DNA from: Trinickia acidisoli
GTDB taxonomy: Bacteria; Pseudomonadota; Gammaproteobacteria; Burkholderiales; Burkholderiaceae
Direction of reading: 5' to 3'
NCBI RefSeq assembly: GCF_017315725.1
Contig: NZ_JAFLRG010000002.1
Span: 1,302,001 to 1,366,000, forward strand
DNA length: 64,000 nucleotides
Shown: positions 52,770-61,618 of the stretch, one piece after another
Numbering within the stretch: the stretch's first letter is position 1
Layout: each line of letters begins with the position of its first letter
Position numbers and translations under genes: made by a program
The notes under the pieces: model-generated
Told to the model about the DNA's origin: nothing
Seen by the model: only the letters and a program-made list of their open reading frames with translations
Databases searched by the model: none

Positions 52770-54248
52770 TTAAGCGCAACGTTCAAGCGTCTCCGATGGC
52801 GCTTCATGAAATTGCTTGCGATAGCTGAGGAGCAGCGTCGAACGGCTTTCGACGCCCCAGCGGCTGGCTGCACGCAACACGCTGGCATCGCCTTGCGCTG
52901 CGCCGCTCATGAGCTCCGCGCGGATCCGCTTCATGCGTTCCCGGCGTATCAACTCGCGCGGCGATAAGCCGAGCAGGCTGCGGAAAGCACTTTGCAACGC
53001 CCGTTCGGTCACACCGATCGCGGCTGCCACCTCGCGCACCGAGAGATCTCGGCGGCCGAGATTGTCGAGAACGAATTGATAAGCGCGACGATACTTACCC
53101 GTGAGCCGCACCCCCACGTCGTCCAATTGCGCCGACACCGTCGCCCCGCGTTCGACCAAAGGCCGATGCAGATGCGCGCTCTCGCGCAAGCATTGCATCG
53201 CCACGAGCGTGTAGCGGCTATAGAGTTGCCAAGCTTCCTGAGTGCGCCCTTGGTGCTGGCGGATCTTGAACAGGCTATATAGGTACTCGATCTGCCGCTG
53301 ATCGGAGAACGGCTGCGGCAGGCCTTGATTGATCAACGGCTCCAATACGGTTTCGGCGGACTGCGGCGTCCCGCCGGCGAGCCCGGCAAGCGCCGCTTCG
53401 AGGCGCACGGTGCGCGCATAATCCGGCAGCTTCTCATCGTTGGCCCAATTCACATGACCGAGCAACTTCATGAAGGCCGAACGATCGCCGTTCGCGGCCG
53501 CCCGCTGGCTCTGCAATGCGTCGATACGCATCCGCAGAATCGGCGACTTAACGTTGCGAACGGCAGCCTGCCACTCGTCGCAACTGCGCAGGGGTGCCCT
53601 GTCGGCGCGTGTCACGCCGTCGCTGAGGCCCGATTGCCAGAAAACGTGATCTCGCAACGCGCTTGCCGAGCGGATCTCGGCTTGCACGGCAATATCGAAG
53701 GCGAGCGTATCGTAGGCTTCGAACCATAACGCTTTATCCGTGCTGATCTGCGTATCCAGGTGCTCGTATAAGTCCTCGAGCGCGTCGGCGGCCTGCGCCG
53801 TCTTGCCCAACTCTTTCAGTGCAAACACGAGCGCGAAACGCGCCTCCGCACCGCGTTCCGGCGCGACGTCCGACTCCTCGGCGAGCCGCCAAAAGCACGC
53901 GAGGGCGGAACTCATACGATTGCGGAACAGCGCCTGCCATCCGGCATTCCGGCAAGATGCGACGCGCAGCGCCATTGCGGTACGGATCAGCTTTTGCGAG
54001 CGACGGTAGGCTTCTTCCGCACGCACCTCGGCGCGTGCCGCCAGTTGCAGATCCGCGTGCAACTGCACGATGCTGGCAGCCTCGTCGCTCGTTCCCGGAT
54101 CCTTCGCCCAGCGAGTCGCGACCGTAGCGGCATTCGCCATTTCCCCGGCAACTACGGATTTCATCAAGCGTTCGGCGATGTATCGATCGGCCACAGGCTT
54201 CGGCGTGGCAATAGTGGAAATCAAAGGGAAATAAAGAGTCGAAAACAC
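52770..54248 (-). CDS. hrpB: AraC-type hrp master regulator (HrpB/HrpX family)
   Basis: A 492-residue protein (HrpB and HrpX are about 476-477). The long N-terminal part is a helical, TPR-like region and the C-terminal 90 residues are an AraC double helix-turn-helix (SVREVAAAIGVTERALQSAF and GLSPRELIRRERMKRIR). It should bind PIP/hrpII boxes and activate the hrp operons and effector genes. The start is GTG 54248, with AGGAG seven bases upstream; the longer frame crosses an inverted repeat. It lies between hrcT and hrcC, as in Ralstonia. In that system HrpG activates it. Confidence 0.88.
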   Translation of the reverse strand: MFSTLYFPLISTIATPKPVADRYIAERLMKSVVAGEMANAATVATRWAKDPGTSDEAASIVQLHADLQLAARAEVRAEEAYRRSQKLIRTAMALRVASCRNAGWQALFRNRMSSALACFWRLAEESDVAPERGAEARFALVFALKELGKTAQAADALEDLYEHLDTQISTDKALWFEAYDTLAFDIAVQAEIRSASALRDHVFWQSGLSDGVTRADRAPLRSCDEWQAAVRNVKSPILRMRIDALQSQRAAANGDRSAFMKLLGHVNWANDEKLPDYARTVRLEAALAGLAGGTPQSAETVLEPLINQGLPQPFSDQRQIEYLYSLFKIRQHQGRTQEAWQLYSRYTLVAMQCLRESAHLHRPLVERGATVSAQLDDVGVRLTGKYRRAYQFVLDNLGRRDLSVREVAAAIGVTERALQSAFRSLLGLSPRELIRRERMKRIRAELMSGAAQGDASVLRAASRWGVESRSTLLLSYRKQFHEAPSETLERCA

Positions 54249-54272
54249 GGCTTCACTCCTGGCGAGACATTG

Positions 54273-54292
54273 ATCGCGACGTGTGTCGCGAT
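54273..54292. promoter_or_regulatory. Inverted repeat in the leader of the AraC-type regulator
   Basis: ATCGCGAC-GTGT-GTCGCGAT, a perfect eight-base dyad with four-base loop, starting 25 bases before the GTG start of the regulator. It could be an operator (for HrpG or another factor) or an RNA hairpin limiting translation or read-through from hrcT. Confidence 0.5.
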
Positions 54293-54381
54293 TGCGATCC
54301 ATTTCAATCTATCAATCGCCGTCGGCCATATCCTCAATAAAGCTGAGATCCGCACCCCTTTTGAGAACTATTGAGCATCGG

Positions 54382-55260
54382 CTAACGAAGGGCGGGCGTG
54401 CTCTTGGACGCATCGTTCGTTCGCGTCTGATCGCTCTTATCCGTCGCTCCATCGAGATCGGGCGATGCCAATTCGTGCATATTCACGGAAAAATCGCGCA
54501 ACGTGACCTGATCGGTCACCTGATCCACGAACAAACCTACGAACAACGCGAGCATTAAAGCGGCCAGCGCGCCTTTCACCGGCTGGCCCAACGCCATCAA
54601 CTCGAGCTTGGGCGCAGCGCGCGAGGCAAATCCGAAGGCAATATCGACCAGGACCAGAAGTAGTACCATCGGCGCGGCAAGCTTCGCGACCGATTGCATC
54701 AGCGAATCGGTTTGCCGCATCGTGAAGGCCTCGATAATGTTGGACATGTTCGGCGCATGTGCCGACAGCGGCCACCATTGATACGACTCGTACACGGCTT
54801 CGAGCAGCAACGTCATGCCTCCGAGCGCCCAGAATGCGGTGATCGCGATCTGCCCGAGTAAGGTGCTGATGAAGGTCGAGGTTTCCGGCCTCAACGGGTT
54901 AGTGATCTGCACGTTGTTGTAGCCGGTGAGATCGTCCATGTACGTGCCCGCCGCTTCGGCCACCCAAAACACGACCGAAGCGGCAAAACCGATCACGAGG
55001 CCGATCAACGCCTCGCGCAGGCCCACCTCGATGAGCAGTGCCCCGCGCAGCGATTCGATGAAAGATACCGGCTGCCCATAGGTCACGAAGCTGCTGAACA
55101 AGATCACGAGCGCATTGCGCACCACGCCCTGCATGACGGTGTCGCTGGTCGGCGGGAATACAAAGAACGTCACGTATAGGCGCAGGGAACATAGCCCGGT
55201 GGCGACCAAATAGCCCTCGATCCAATGGGATATTTGCGGCAGCGCGTCGAGTAAGTTCAT
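54382..55260 (-). CDS. hrcT: T3SS export apparatus protein SctT
   Basis: A 292-residue inner-membrane protein with about six transmembrane helices, homologous to FliR/SctT (RLYVTFFVFPPTSDTVMQGV, EVGLREALIGLVIGF, TSTFISTLLGQIAITAF). It is part of the membrane export gate. Its ATG overlaps the end of hrpB7 by four bases. An extended polar C-terminus (DGATDKSDQTRTN) follows the last helix. Confidence 0.92.
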   Translation of the reverse strand: MNLLDALPQISHWIEGYLVATGLCSLRLYVTFFVFPPTSDTVMQGVVRNALVILFSSFVTYGQPVSFIESLRGALLIEVGLREALIGLVIGFAASVVFWVAEAAGTYMDDLTGYNNVQITNPLRPETSTFISTLLGQIAITAFWALGGMTLLLEAVYESYQWWPLSAHAPNMSNIIEAFTMRQTDSLMQSVAKLAAPMVLLLVLVDIAFGFASRAAPKLELMALGQPVKGALAALMLALFVGLFVDQVTDQVTLRDFSVNMHELASPDLDGATDKSDQTRTNDASKSTPALR

Positions 55261-55763
55261 ACAGCGGCGCTCCGCTCGCGCAGCGCCCGGGCCAACGCGG
55301 CTTCCTGTGCTTCGTCGTCGGCGGCATCGGTTGCACGGTCGTCGTCCGCACGTACGAGCACTTGCATGCGCCCCGCGAAAAATTCCGCGCGGGCCTGATT
55401 GCGGGCTAGGCTTTGCCGGGCCTTATCCAGCGCCGTCTCGCGCTCCGCTAGCACGGCCTGCTGACGCTCCATTTCCACCGCGCAGGCATGCTGGCGCTCG
55501 GCCACCACTTCCAGATAGCGGCGTGCTCGATTGAAGCCATCGAGCGAGAACGGTGCGTTGCCGCCGGTCATCGCGTCGAGTTCGTCGGTGCGGGCCTGCA
55601 ACGCCGCGCTCGCCTCTTGCAGGCGCTCCGCATCGAGGCGGCACTGCTCGGCCTGCGCATCGTACTCGCGCCGGCATCGCTCGAGTTCGCGGCGCAATGT
55701 TCGCTCGAGCCGTTCGCATCGGCCGATCGATACGCGCAGCGCGGCAACGCGCCGATCTTTCAT
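55257..55763 (-). CDS. hrpB7: T3SS stalk protein HrpB7 (SctO)
   Basis: A 168-residue, almost wholly helical coiled-coil protein rich in Arg, Glu, Gln and Ala (ERTLRRELERCRREYDAQAE), the form of the FliJ/SctO stalk that inserts in the ATPase hexamer. Position between hrcN and hrcT and four-base overlaps on both sides confirm the call. Confidence 0.85.
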   Translation of the reverse strand: MKDRRVAALRVSIGRCERLERTLRRELERCRREYDAQAEQCRLDAERLQEASAALQARTDELDAMTGGNAPFSLDGFNRARRYLEVVAERQHACAVEMERQQAVLAERETALDKARQSLARNQARAEFFAGRMQVLVRADDDRATDAADDEAQEAALARALRERSAAV

Positions 55764-57124
55764 TGAGACGCCCTAGCGAGTTCGGAAAGTCGAGCCTGCG
55801 TTTGCTTGAGCGTCGCGAAATCGTTGACGTCCTGCGACAGAAAATCTTCGATCATGTCGCGCTTCGCGATTGCTTCGTCGGCAAGCGCGTTATTGCCCGG
55901 CTGATATTCGCCGATCTGCAATAGCATTTCCACGTCGCGATAACTGGCCAGCAATTGGCGCAGCCGAGCCGCGGCTTTCATCGATTCCGTCGGCATCACA
56001 CGCGGCATGACACGCGACAGGCTGTTCAACACATCGAGTGCCGGGTAGCGATTCTTTGCGGCAATCTCGCGTGACAGAATCATGTGTCCGTCGAGAATAC
56101 TGCGCACCTCCTCCGCCACGGGATCGGTGCCGCTCTCGTCTTCCACCAGCACCGTGTAGAGCGCGGTGATCGAGCCGGCGTTTCGATTCTGCGCGCCCAT
56201 ACCGGCGCGCTCGAGCAACCGCGGCAGCTCGGCAAAAATCGAAGGCGGAAAGCCCCGTCTCGCAGGGGGCTCGCCGGCGGCGAGCCCGATTTCGCGCGCG
56301 GCTCGGGCAAAGCGAGTCAGCGAGTCCATCATCAAGAGCACCCGCTGTCCGCGGTCGCGAAAATACTCCGCGATCGCCGTGGCAACGTAGGCCGCCTTCA
56401 TACGCTCCATGGCGGAATTGTCCGACGTCGCGCAAATCACTACCGAGCGGGCCATCCCTTGCGCGCCCAAACTTTCGTCGATGAATTCGCGCAGTTCGCG
56501 GCCACGCTCGCCGATCAATGCGATCACGCTGACGTCGCATTGCGCGCCGCGCGCAAACATCCCCATCAGCGTGCTCTTGCCGACGCCGGCGGGCGCGAAG
56601 ATGCCCATGCGCTGGCCTTCGGCCAACGTCATCAAGGCGTCCACCGCACGCACCCCCGTCACGAGGGGTACCGAGATCGAGCGCCGCTGCATCGCTTGCG
56701 GAGCGGGTGCGAAAACGGGCTGCGTCGCGCTCGTTTCGATCGGGGGGCCTCCGTCTATCGGACGGCCCAGCCCATCGATCACACGGCCCAGCAACGCTTC
56801 GCCGACGCCGATTTCAAGCGCCCGTCCCAGCCCAAATACTTGGGTCGAGCGCGATACCCCCGACAGTTGCGAGAACGGGGACAGCAATGCAAGGTCGCGT
56901 GTGAACCCGACCACCTCTGCGTATTGCACCATCGGTGTCGAGCGCGCGCGCAACTCGCAGAGGTCGCCAAGCGACACGTCCAGGCCCGCCACCTTGATCA
57001 GCGTTCCCACCACCTCCACCACCTTCCCGCTGCGCACGACGTTCGACGCCGCGAGCAGCTCGCGTTCGATCTCTTCGGCGAAAGGGCCTAAATCGGCATG
57101 CCCGGGCAGCCAGGATGGATTCAT
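55760..57124 (-). CDS. hrcN: T3SS ATPase
   Basis: A 454-residue FliI/SctN ATPase. Walker A APAGVGKST is at about 177-185, Walker B is VLLMMDSLTRFA, and GEPPARRGFPPS and ALYTVLVEDES are family signatures. It unfolds and detaches substrates from chaperones at the export gate. The ATG at 57124 overlaps the TGA stop of hrpB5 (ATGA); a longer upstream frame is the shadow of hrpB5. Confidence 0.95.
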   Translation of the reverse strand: MNPSWLPGHADLGPFAEEIERELLAASNVVRSGKVVEVVGTLIKVAGLDVSLGDLCELRARSTPMVQYAEVVGFTRDLALLSPFSQLSGVSRSTQVFGLGRALEIGVGEALLGRVIDGLGRPIDGGPPIETSATQPVFAPAPQAMQRRSISVPLVTGVRAVDALMTLAEGQRMGIFAPAGVGKSTLMGMFARGAQCDVSVIALIGERGRELREFIDESLGAQGMARSVVICATSDNSAMERMKAAYVATAIAEYFRDRGQRVLLMMDSLTRFARAAREIGLAAGEPPARRGFPPSIFAELPRLLERAGMGAQNRNAGSITALYTVLVEDESGTDPVAEEVRSILDGHMILSREIAAKNRYPALDVLNSLSRVMPRVMPTESMKAAARLRQLLASYRDVEMLLQIGEYQPGNNALADEAIAKRDMIEDFLSQDVNDFATLKQTQARLSELARASQ

Positions 57125-57978
57125 ACGCCGGCACTCCATGCACCATCGTTCGAGTGCGTGATCGCACGCGGCGCCACGCTCGCATTCAGCGATACGGCGA
57201 CGTCCGTCTCCCCTTGCGCATCGCACGCCGCGTCGGCCATCGCCGGCTGCTCGGAGGTGCGCGCCGCATGCTCGAGTGCGCGCGACACCGCGGCACGCAT
57301 GGCTCGCAGTTGCGTTTCGAGGCTGGCATCGATTGCGCCGAGATCGGATTCGGCAAAGCAACTGCCTGGTTCGAGCCGCTGGTCTGCCACAACGGAGATC
57401 GGAAAAGGCTGGCCAAGGTCGTGCCAACGCGCCGCAAGCCGATCGAATGCCGATTGCGCGCGGGCATGATCGCTTGGATGCACGCTCACGCGCAGGTACG
57501 CGGCGCCTCCCGCAATTCGGTCGATCTCGCTCAGCGCACGCTCGAACAGCAATTCCCGCTGCTGCACGGCGACGATCTTTTCGACCGCGACGGAGACCAC
57601 GGACGCGAGACGCTCTCGCATCCGCGTCTGCATGAGCGCATGGGCGTCGCCCGCCTGCGCAACGCGTTCCATCCAGTCCGCGATCGCTTCTTGCTCCCCA
57701 TGTCGATACCCTTGCGTGGCTGCCTCGCTGCGCTCGCGCAGCGCCGCATCGACGAGTTCGCTCGCGCGCGCATGAGCCGCCGCGATCAGGCGCTCCGCTT
57801 CTTCATGCGCCGCTCCGAGGATCGCCTCGCGCTCACTGACCAGTTGTTGCTGGCATTCGTCCAGCGAGACCAGCGTCGCGAAGTCCTCCACGCTCAGCAC
57901 GTCCGTACAAGCGCCCACGCGCGACGCGCCTGGTGCAACCGCATCTTCGCAACGCGCGTTTCTCAGCCAAATAGCCAT
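57121..57978 (-). CDS. hrpB5: T3SS ATPase regulator HrpB5 (SctL)
   Basis: A 285-residue FliH/SctL-type protein. A helical Ala/Glu-rich middle (AHEEAERLIAAAHARASELV) is followed by the conserved C-terminal domain that binds HrcN. The start MAIWLRN at 57978 lies within the end of hrpB4 (16-base overlap). It links the ATPase to the cytoplasmic ring. The C-terminal 50 residues are Ala/Thr-rich and longer than in many homologues. Confidence 0.88.
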   Translation of the reverse strand: MAIWLRNARCEDAVAPGASRVGACTDVLSVEDFATLVSLDECQQQLVSEREAILGAAHEEAERLIAAAHARASELVDAALRERSEAATQGYRHGEQEAIADWMERVAQAGDAHALMQTRMRERLASVVSVAVEKIVAVQQRELLFERALSEIDRIAGGAAYLRVSVHPSDHARAQSAFDRLAARWHDLGQPFPISVVADQRLEPGSCFAESDLGAIDASLETQLRAMRAAVSRALEHAARTSEQPAMADAACDAQGETDVAVSLNASVAPRAITHSNDGAWSAGV

Positions 57979-58721
57979 GCCCACTCCGGTAGCAAGGTGG
58001 AAAGCCGTGCGAACAATCGAGCCGTCCCCCGCGCATCGACGTCGGGCGGCAGCCTCGCCATCCATGCGGGTTCGACCAAACGATGCGGCAATGCGCAACG
58101 CAGCAAGGGACACGGCACCACCGGTACCCCGCCGCTGTCTCGTTGAATCAGCAACAACCCTTCTATCGCCAGCGCCGTTTCGTCGAGCGAAGCCAGTACC
58201 GGCATATCGATCTGGGCATGGAGCGTCGCGATATTCGGCGCCTCCGGTAAATGCGCATCGAGACACAATTTGTCGACGGCCACGCCGGCCCAGGCGGACA
58301 GCAGCGTGCGCGTGCGCTTGTCGATCAGCCTGCGCACCTCACCGCGTCGAAACGATAAAGCGCGCATTCGGAGGATTTGCAGCCCGAGCGCCGCAGGGCA
58401 TGCATCCAACAGCATGGGATTGAGCATCGTGCCTTCAGGACGGGCCGACACAATCTGCTGAGAAAGCTGCTCGATGGACGGCGCATCGGCGCCGGCGCTC
58501 GCACAGAGTGCAAACGATGCGCGAGCGAGCGTACCAACCGATGCCGCTTCTACCGCGCGCGACCATCGATCGAACTGCACGGCGTCGGTACCCAGCAGCG
58601 CCATCGACCAAGAAGGATGCATCCAACGCGCGGCGGTGGCCATGTTGGCGCGACACTCGCCCAGCGCAGCCGCGGCGCGCGCGAAGGGTCGCTTGAGCGA
58701 TTCGTTCATGCCGGCCGCCAT
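57963..58721 (-). CDS. hrpB4: T3SS accessory protein HrpB4 (SctK)
   Basis: A 252-residue protein in the hrpB4 position between hrcJ and hrpB5. Segments WMHPSWSMALLG and LHAQIDMPVLASLD...LLPEWAWLFG fit the HrpB4/SctK family, which helps assemble the sorting platform. Start ATG 58721 has AGGAC upstream; ATG 58709 is an alternative. Confidence 0.82.
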   Translation of the reverse strand: MAAGMNESLKRPFARAAAALGECRANMATAARWMHPSWSMALLGTDAVQFDRWSRAVEAASVGTLARASFALCASAGADAPSIEQLSQQIVSARPEGTMLNPMLLDACPAALGLQILRMRALSFRRGEVRRLIDKRTRTLLSAWAGVAVDKLCLDAHLPEAPNIATLHAQIDMPVLASLDETALAIEGLLLIQRDSGGVPVVPCPLLRCALPHRLVEPAWMARLPPDVDARGTARLFARLSTLLPEWAWLFG

Positions 58722-58746
58722 GTGCGTCCTTTACGAAGCGCGACCA

Positions 58747-59577
58747 TCATCCCGCCGGGCCCGCGGGCGAGCGTCGGGTGAATCGGCGGACCTGCTCCCT
58801 GATTCGATCGATCAGGCCCGCTGCCACGCCGTTCACGCCTTCCGCACTGCCGACATGCGCTCCGCGTCTTGCCAACGCAAACAGCGAGAGCACGGCCACG
58901 AGGCCGCCGATCCCGATCAACGCGAGCAACCATGACCACGATGTCGTCGCGGGAGGCGACAGTCTCGACACAGTGACCGGATCGGCCGCCACCGCCGTCA
59001 CGCTGACTTCGTCGTAGGTCAATCCTTCCACGCTGTGCATCACGAGCGTTTTGATCTGCGGCACGAGCGCGCCGATATCGGCATCCGGTCGGTACTTGAT
59101 GAATACCGCAGCCGACGAGGGCTTGACCGTCTGCGCCAGCGGATCGTTATTCGGCAATACGATCTGGACACGCGCGACGAGCACGCCGTCGATCTTCGAA
59201 AGCGTGGAGCCGAGCTCCTGAGACAACCCATAAATGAAGCGGACGCGCTCTTCGGTCGGCGTCGAGACGAGGCCGTCCTTCTTGAATAGGTCGCCGAGGT
59301 TGTCGTAACTACTATGCGGCAGACCTGCTTCGCGCAAGACCTGCATGGCCGGCACCATCTGATCGCTCGCGACATCGAGCGACCAGGTCTTGCCGTCGTC
59401 GGGCGTGTCCTTCTCCGCGTCGACGCCGTGCTCGAGCAGTGCGACCACCATTTCGTTTGCGGCTTGCTCGGAAAGCTTTCCGTACAGTTCTTTCTTGCAG
59501 CCGCCAAGCAGAACGCAAAGCAGAACCCCCAACAGCACCCCGCAGCCCCGGCGGCGCAACACGCATCGATCAAGCAT
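58747..59577 (-). CDS. hrcJ: T3SS inner-ring lipoprotein SctJ
   Basis: A 276-residue YscJ/PrgK-type lipoprotein with lipobox LLGG-Cys27 and a KELYGKLSEQAANEMV start of the ring-building domain. It has RVQIVLPNNDPLAQTVKPSSAAVFIKYRP in the second domain and a C-terminal transmembrane helix (WLLALIGIGGLVAVLSLFAL). ATG 59577 is chosen because it gives a proper signal peptide; the frame is open further upstream. The 160 bases between this gene and hrpB1, where hrpB2 usually sits, hold no gene. Confidence 0.92.
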   Translation of the reverse strand: MLDRCVLRRRGCGVLLGVLLCVLLGGCKKELYGKLSEQAANEMVVALLEHGVDAEKDTPDDGKTWSLDVASDQMVPAMQVLREAGLPHSSYDNLGDLFKKDGLVSTPTEERVRFIYGLSQELGSTLSKIDGVLVARVQIVLPNNDPLAQTVKPSSAAVFIKYRPDADIGALVPQIKTLVMHSVEGLTYDEVSVTAVAADPVTVSRLSPPATTSWSWLLALIGIGGLVAVLSLFALARRGAHVGSAEGVNGVAAGLIDRIREQVRRFTRRSPAGPAG

Positions 59578-59737
59578 GAGATATCCCGTCCCAACAGACG
59601 TTCTCGAACGCAGCCGTACAACCGGCGCACCATTGCTCGCCATTGAATCTCGATGGCGCAGCCTCGCGCACGTCGGCGGATGCGTCAACGGCTAGCGCTG
59701 CCGGAGCGATGAACGCGAATCGACTACGCGATCGTCT

Positions 59738-60295
59738 CTACGCGCGCAGAAAGCCCATTTGATGGTCGACAGCAGTGGTCGGCTCGTGCGGCGCAATTGG
59801 CGCGGCGGGCTCGTCCATCAGCGCCTTGACCGAATCGGGCACCACGAATTGGGCCCCGAGCCTAGTGGCCCGCTGTGCCTCCATCAGGTCGTGCCGTGCA
59901 ATGAGCACGCGCACAAGCTGCTGCGCATCACGCGATTCGTGGTTGGCCATCACCTCGCCGGCGCGCTGCTGCCATTCCGGATCGCCCTTGGCCGCAAGAC
60001 TGAATGCCAGCAGCGCCCGCGCATACGCAAAGCCGGGCGACGTTTCCGATACCTGCCGCAAAATCCGGACGGCGTCGTCGTAGCAACCCTTCACGATGCA
60101 ATGAATGCCGTCCAGCGCATCCAATTCGGGCGAATCGGGGCGCAACACATGCAGCGCATCCAGCACCATGCCGGCGTCGTTGGAGTCGACAACGGTGTCA
60201 GGGAAGTTATCCATCAGCGCAGCGCAGACCGTCTCGATCAATCCGCCAACGACGTCGGCGCTGCAGTTCAAATATTCTTGGTTGTTCGCGTACAC
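59738..60295 (-). CDS. hrpB1: T3SS protein HrpB1 (HrpK)
   Basis: A 185-residue protein of the HrpB1/HrpK family (YLNCSADVVGGLIETVCAAL, LDALHVLRPDSPELDALDG, with TPR-like helices). HrpB1 in Xanthomonas is periplasmic and binds peptidoglycan, aiding secreton assembly. The start is GTG 60295, preceded by AGGAG nine bases away; the upstream frame contains the PIP promoter and is not coding. The first gene of the long minus-strand hrp operon. Confidence 0.86.
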   Translation of the reverse strand: MYANNQEYLNCSADVVGGLIETVCAALMDNFPDTVVDSNDAGMVLDALHVLRPDSPELDALDGIHCIVKGCYDDAVRILRQVSETSPGFAYARALLAFSLAAKGDPEWQQRAGEVMANHESRDAQQLVRVLIARHDLMEAQRATRLGAQFVVPDSVKALMDEPAAPIAPHEPTTAVDHQMGFLRA

Positions 60296-60332
60296 GGCTG
60301 CTGACTCCTGAGCGAATGGGACCGACACGATC

Positions 60333-60395
60333 AAGTTAGCATCGCGCTTCGTCTGACGAGAAGCGCCAATCCGAAGCATGCATTCCCGAGCCGAA
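60333..60395 (-). promoter_or_regulatory. Complete PIP box promoter of the hrpB1-hrcT operon
   Basis: Minus strand: TTCGG (60395-60391), 15 bases, TTCGG (60375-60371), 32 bases, TAACTT (60338-60333), 38 bases before the GTG of hrpB1. Confidence 0.9.
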
Positions 60396-60407
60396 GCGGC
60401 ACCGCGC

Positions 60408-60470
60408 TTCGCAACGCACCCACGCACTTCGTCTTGCGATTGGCCGCCGCTCGACCTGGGGCGCTATTTT
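60408..60470 (+). promoter_or_regulatory. Complete PIP box promoter of the hrcU operon
   Basis: TTCGC (60408-60412), 15 bases, TTCGT (60428-60432), 32 bases, TATTTT (60465-60470), 42 bases before hrcU. It is back to back with the hrpB1 promoter, the two TTCG pairs being only 12 bases apart. Confidence 0.9.
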
Positions 60471-60511
60471 CGTATTTGAGCCATGCGTGCAGGACCCAGC
60501 GAAGAGGATCC

Positions 60512-61618
60512 ATGAGTCAGTCTCAGTCCGACGAAAAGACCGAAAAGCCCACCACCAAGAAGCTCAAAGATGCGCGCAAGGAGGGCCAGGTCGCGCATAG
60601 TGAGGATTTCACCGCCGCGGTCAGTATGGCCGCGGTGGTGATCTTGCTCGCGGCGGGCGCGAGCTACTTGCACGGAGTATTCCAAGAGATCGTCGTCGTT
60701 GCGATGCAATTCGTCAACGGCGATCACTCGACTACCAACATCCACGCGCAGTTGATGAGGATCGGGCGTGCGCTCTTGGATGCCGTCGTTCCATGCATAT
60801 GCGCCGCCGCGCTGGCCTCGCTGCTCACGCAGATTTTCCAGGTCGGCTTCAAGGTCGCAATGAAGCCCGTCGTCCCGAACATGATGTCGGTGCATCCGAT
60901 GAACGGGCTCAAACGCATCTTCGCGCTGCGCACGGTCGTGGAGATGGTGAAGATGGTGGTGAAAGTCACGCTGGTTGCCATCGTTGCGTATGTCACCTTG
61001 AAAGCACTGTTCCCGCTGATCGTCGGGTCGCTGTATCAGCCGCTCTCGGGTCTCGTGCAAATGACCGGAGACGTCGTGTTGAAGCTGACGGCCGTCATCG
61101 CCGCGATCTTCGTCCTGATAGGTGCCGCCGACATCAAGCTGCAATCGGCCTTGTTCATCAAAAAGATGATGATGAGCAAGCAAGAAGTGAAACGCGAGCA
61201 CAAGCAACGCGAGGGCGACCCGAAGATCAAGCAGGAACGCCGCCGCCTCGCTCGCGAATACGTGAGCGGGCCGGCCCCCTCGCGCGTGCAGTTGGCCAAT
61301 GTCATGCTCGTCAATCCCACGCACTATGCGGTCGCGATTCGCTACGCGCCCGATGAACATCCGTTGCCGCGTGTGATCGCCAAAGGGATGGACGAGCAAG
61401 CGGCCATGCTTCGCGTGCTCGCGCGCGACGCTAGCGTCCCGATCATCGGCAATCCGCCCGTGGCTCGCGCGCTATATCGAGTCGGGTTGGATGAGCCGAT
61501 TCCGGAAGAACTCTTCGAAACGGTGGCGGCCATCCTGCGATGGATCGAAGCCATCGGCGCCAAACGCGACGCCCCCTCCTTTTCTCGCAGCAGCGATACG
61601 TCGGAGCTGCCATGCTGA
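60512..61618 (+). CDS. hrcU: T3SS autoprotease/substrate switch SctU
   Basis: A 368-residue FlhB/SctU protein. The N-terminal EKTEKPTTKKLKDARKEGQ is the family start, with four transmembrane helices between about 35 and 205. The cytoplasmic domain has the self-cleaving NPTH (268-271) in MLVNPTHYAVAIRY. It governs switching from early to late substrates together with HpaP, whose gene lies two genes downstream. Start ATG 60512 has GAGGAT upstream. Confidence 0.95.
   Translation: MSQSQSDEKTEKPTTKKLKDARKEGQVAHSEDFTAAVSMAAVVILLAAGASYLHGVFQEIVVVAMQFVNGDHSTTNIHAQLMRIGRALLDAVVPCICAAALASLLTQIFQVGFKVAMKPVVPNMMSVHPMNGLKRIFALRTVVEMVKMVVKVTLVAIVAYVTLKALFPLIVGSLYQPLSGLVQMTGDVVLKLTAVIAAIFVLIGAADIKLQSALFIKKMMMSKQEVKREHKQREGDPKIKQERRRLAREYVSGPAPSRVQLANVMLVNPTHYAVAIRYAPDEHPLPRVIAKGMDEQAAMLRVLARDASVPIIGNPPVARALYRVGLDEPIPEELFETVAAILRWIEAIGAKRDAPSFSRSSDTSELPC

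Noticed and set aside
55760..57427. Longer hrcN reading frame beginning at 57427
   Set aside because: The first 101 codons overlap hrpB5 in another frame; ATG 57124 has a ribosome-binding site and a stop/start overlap.
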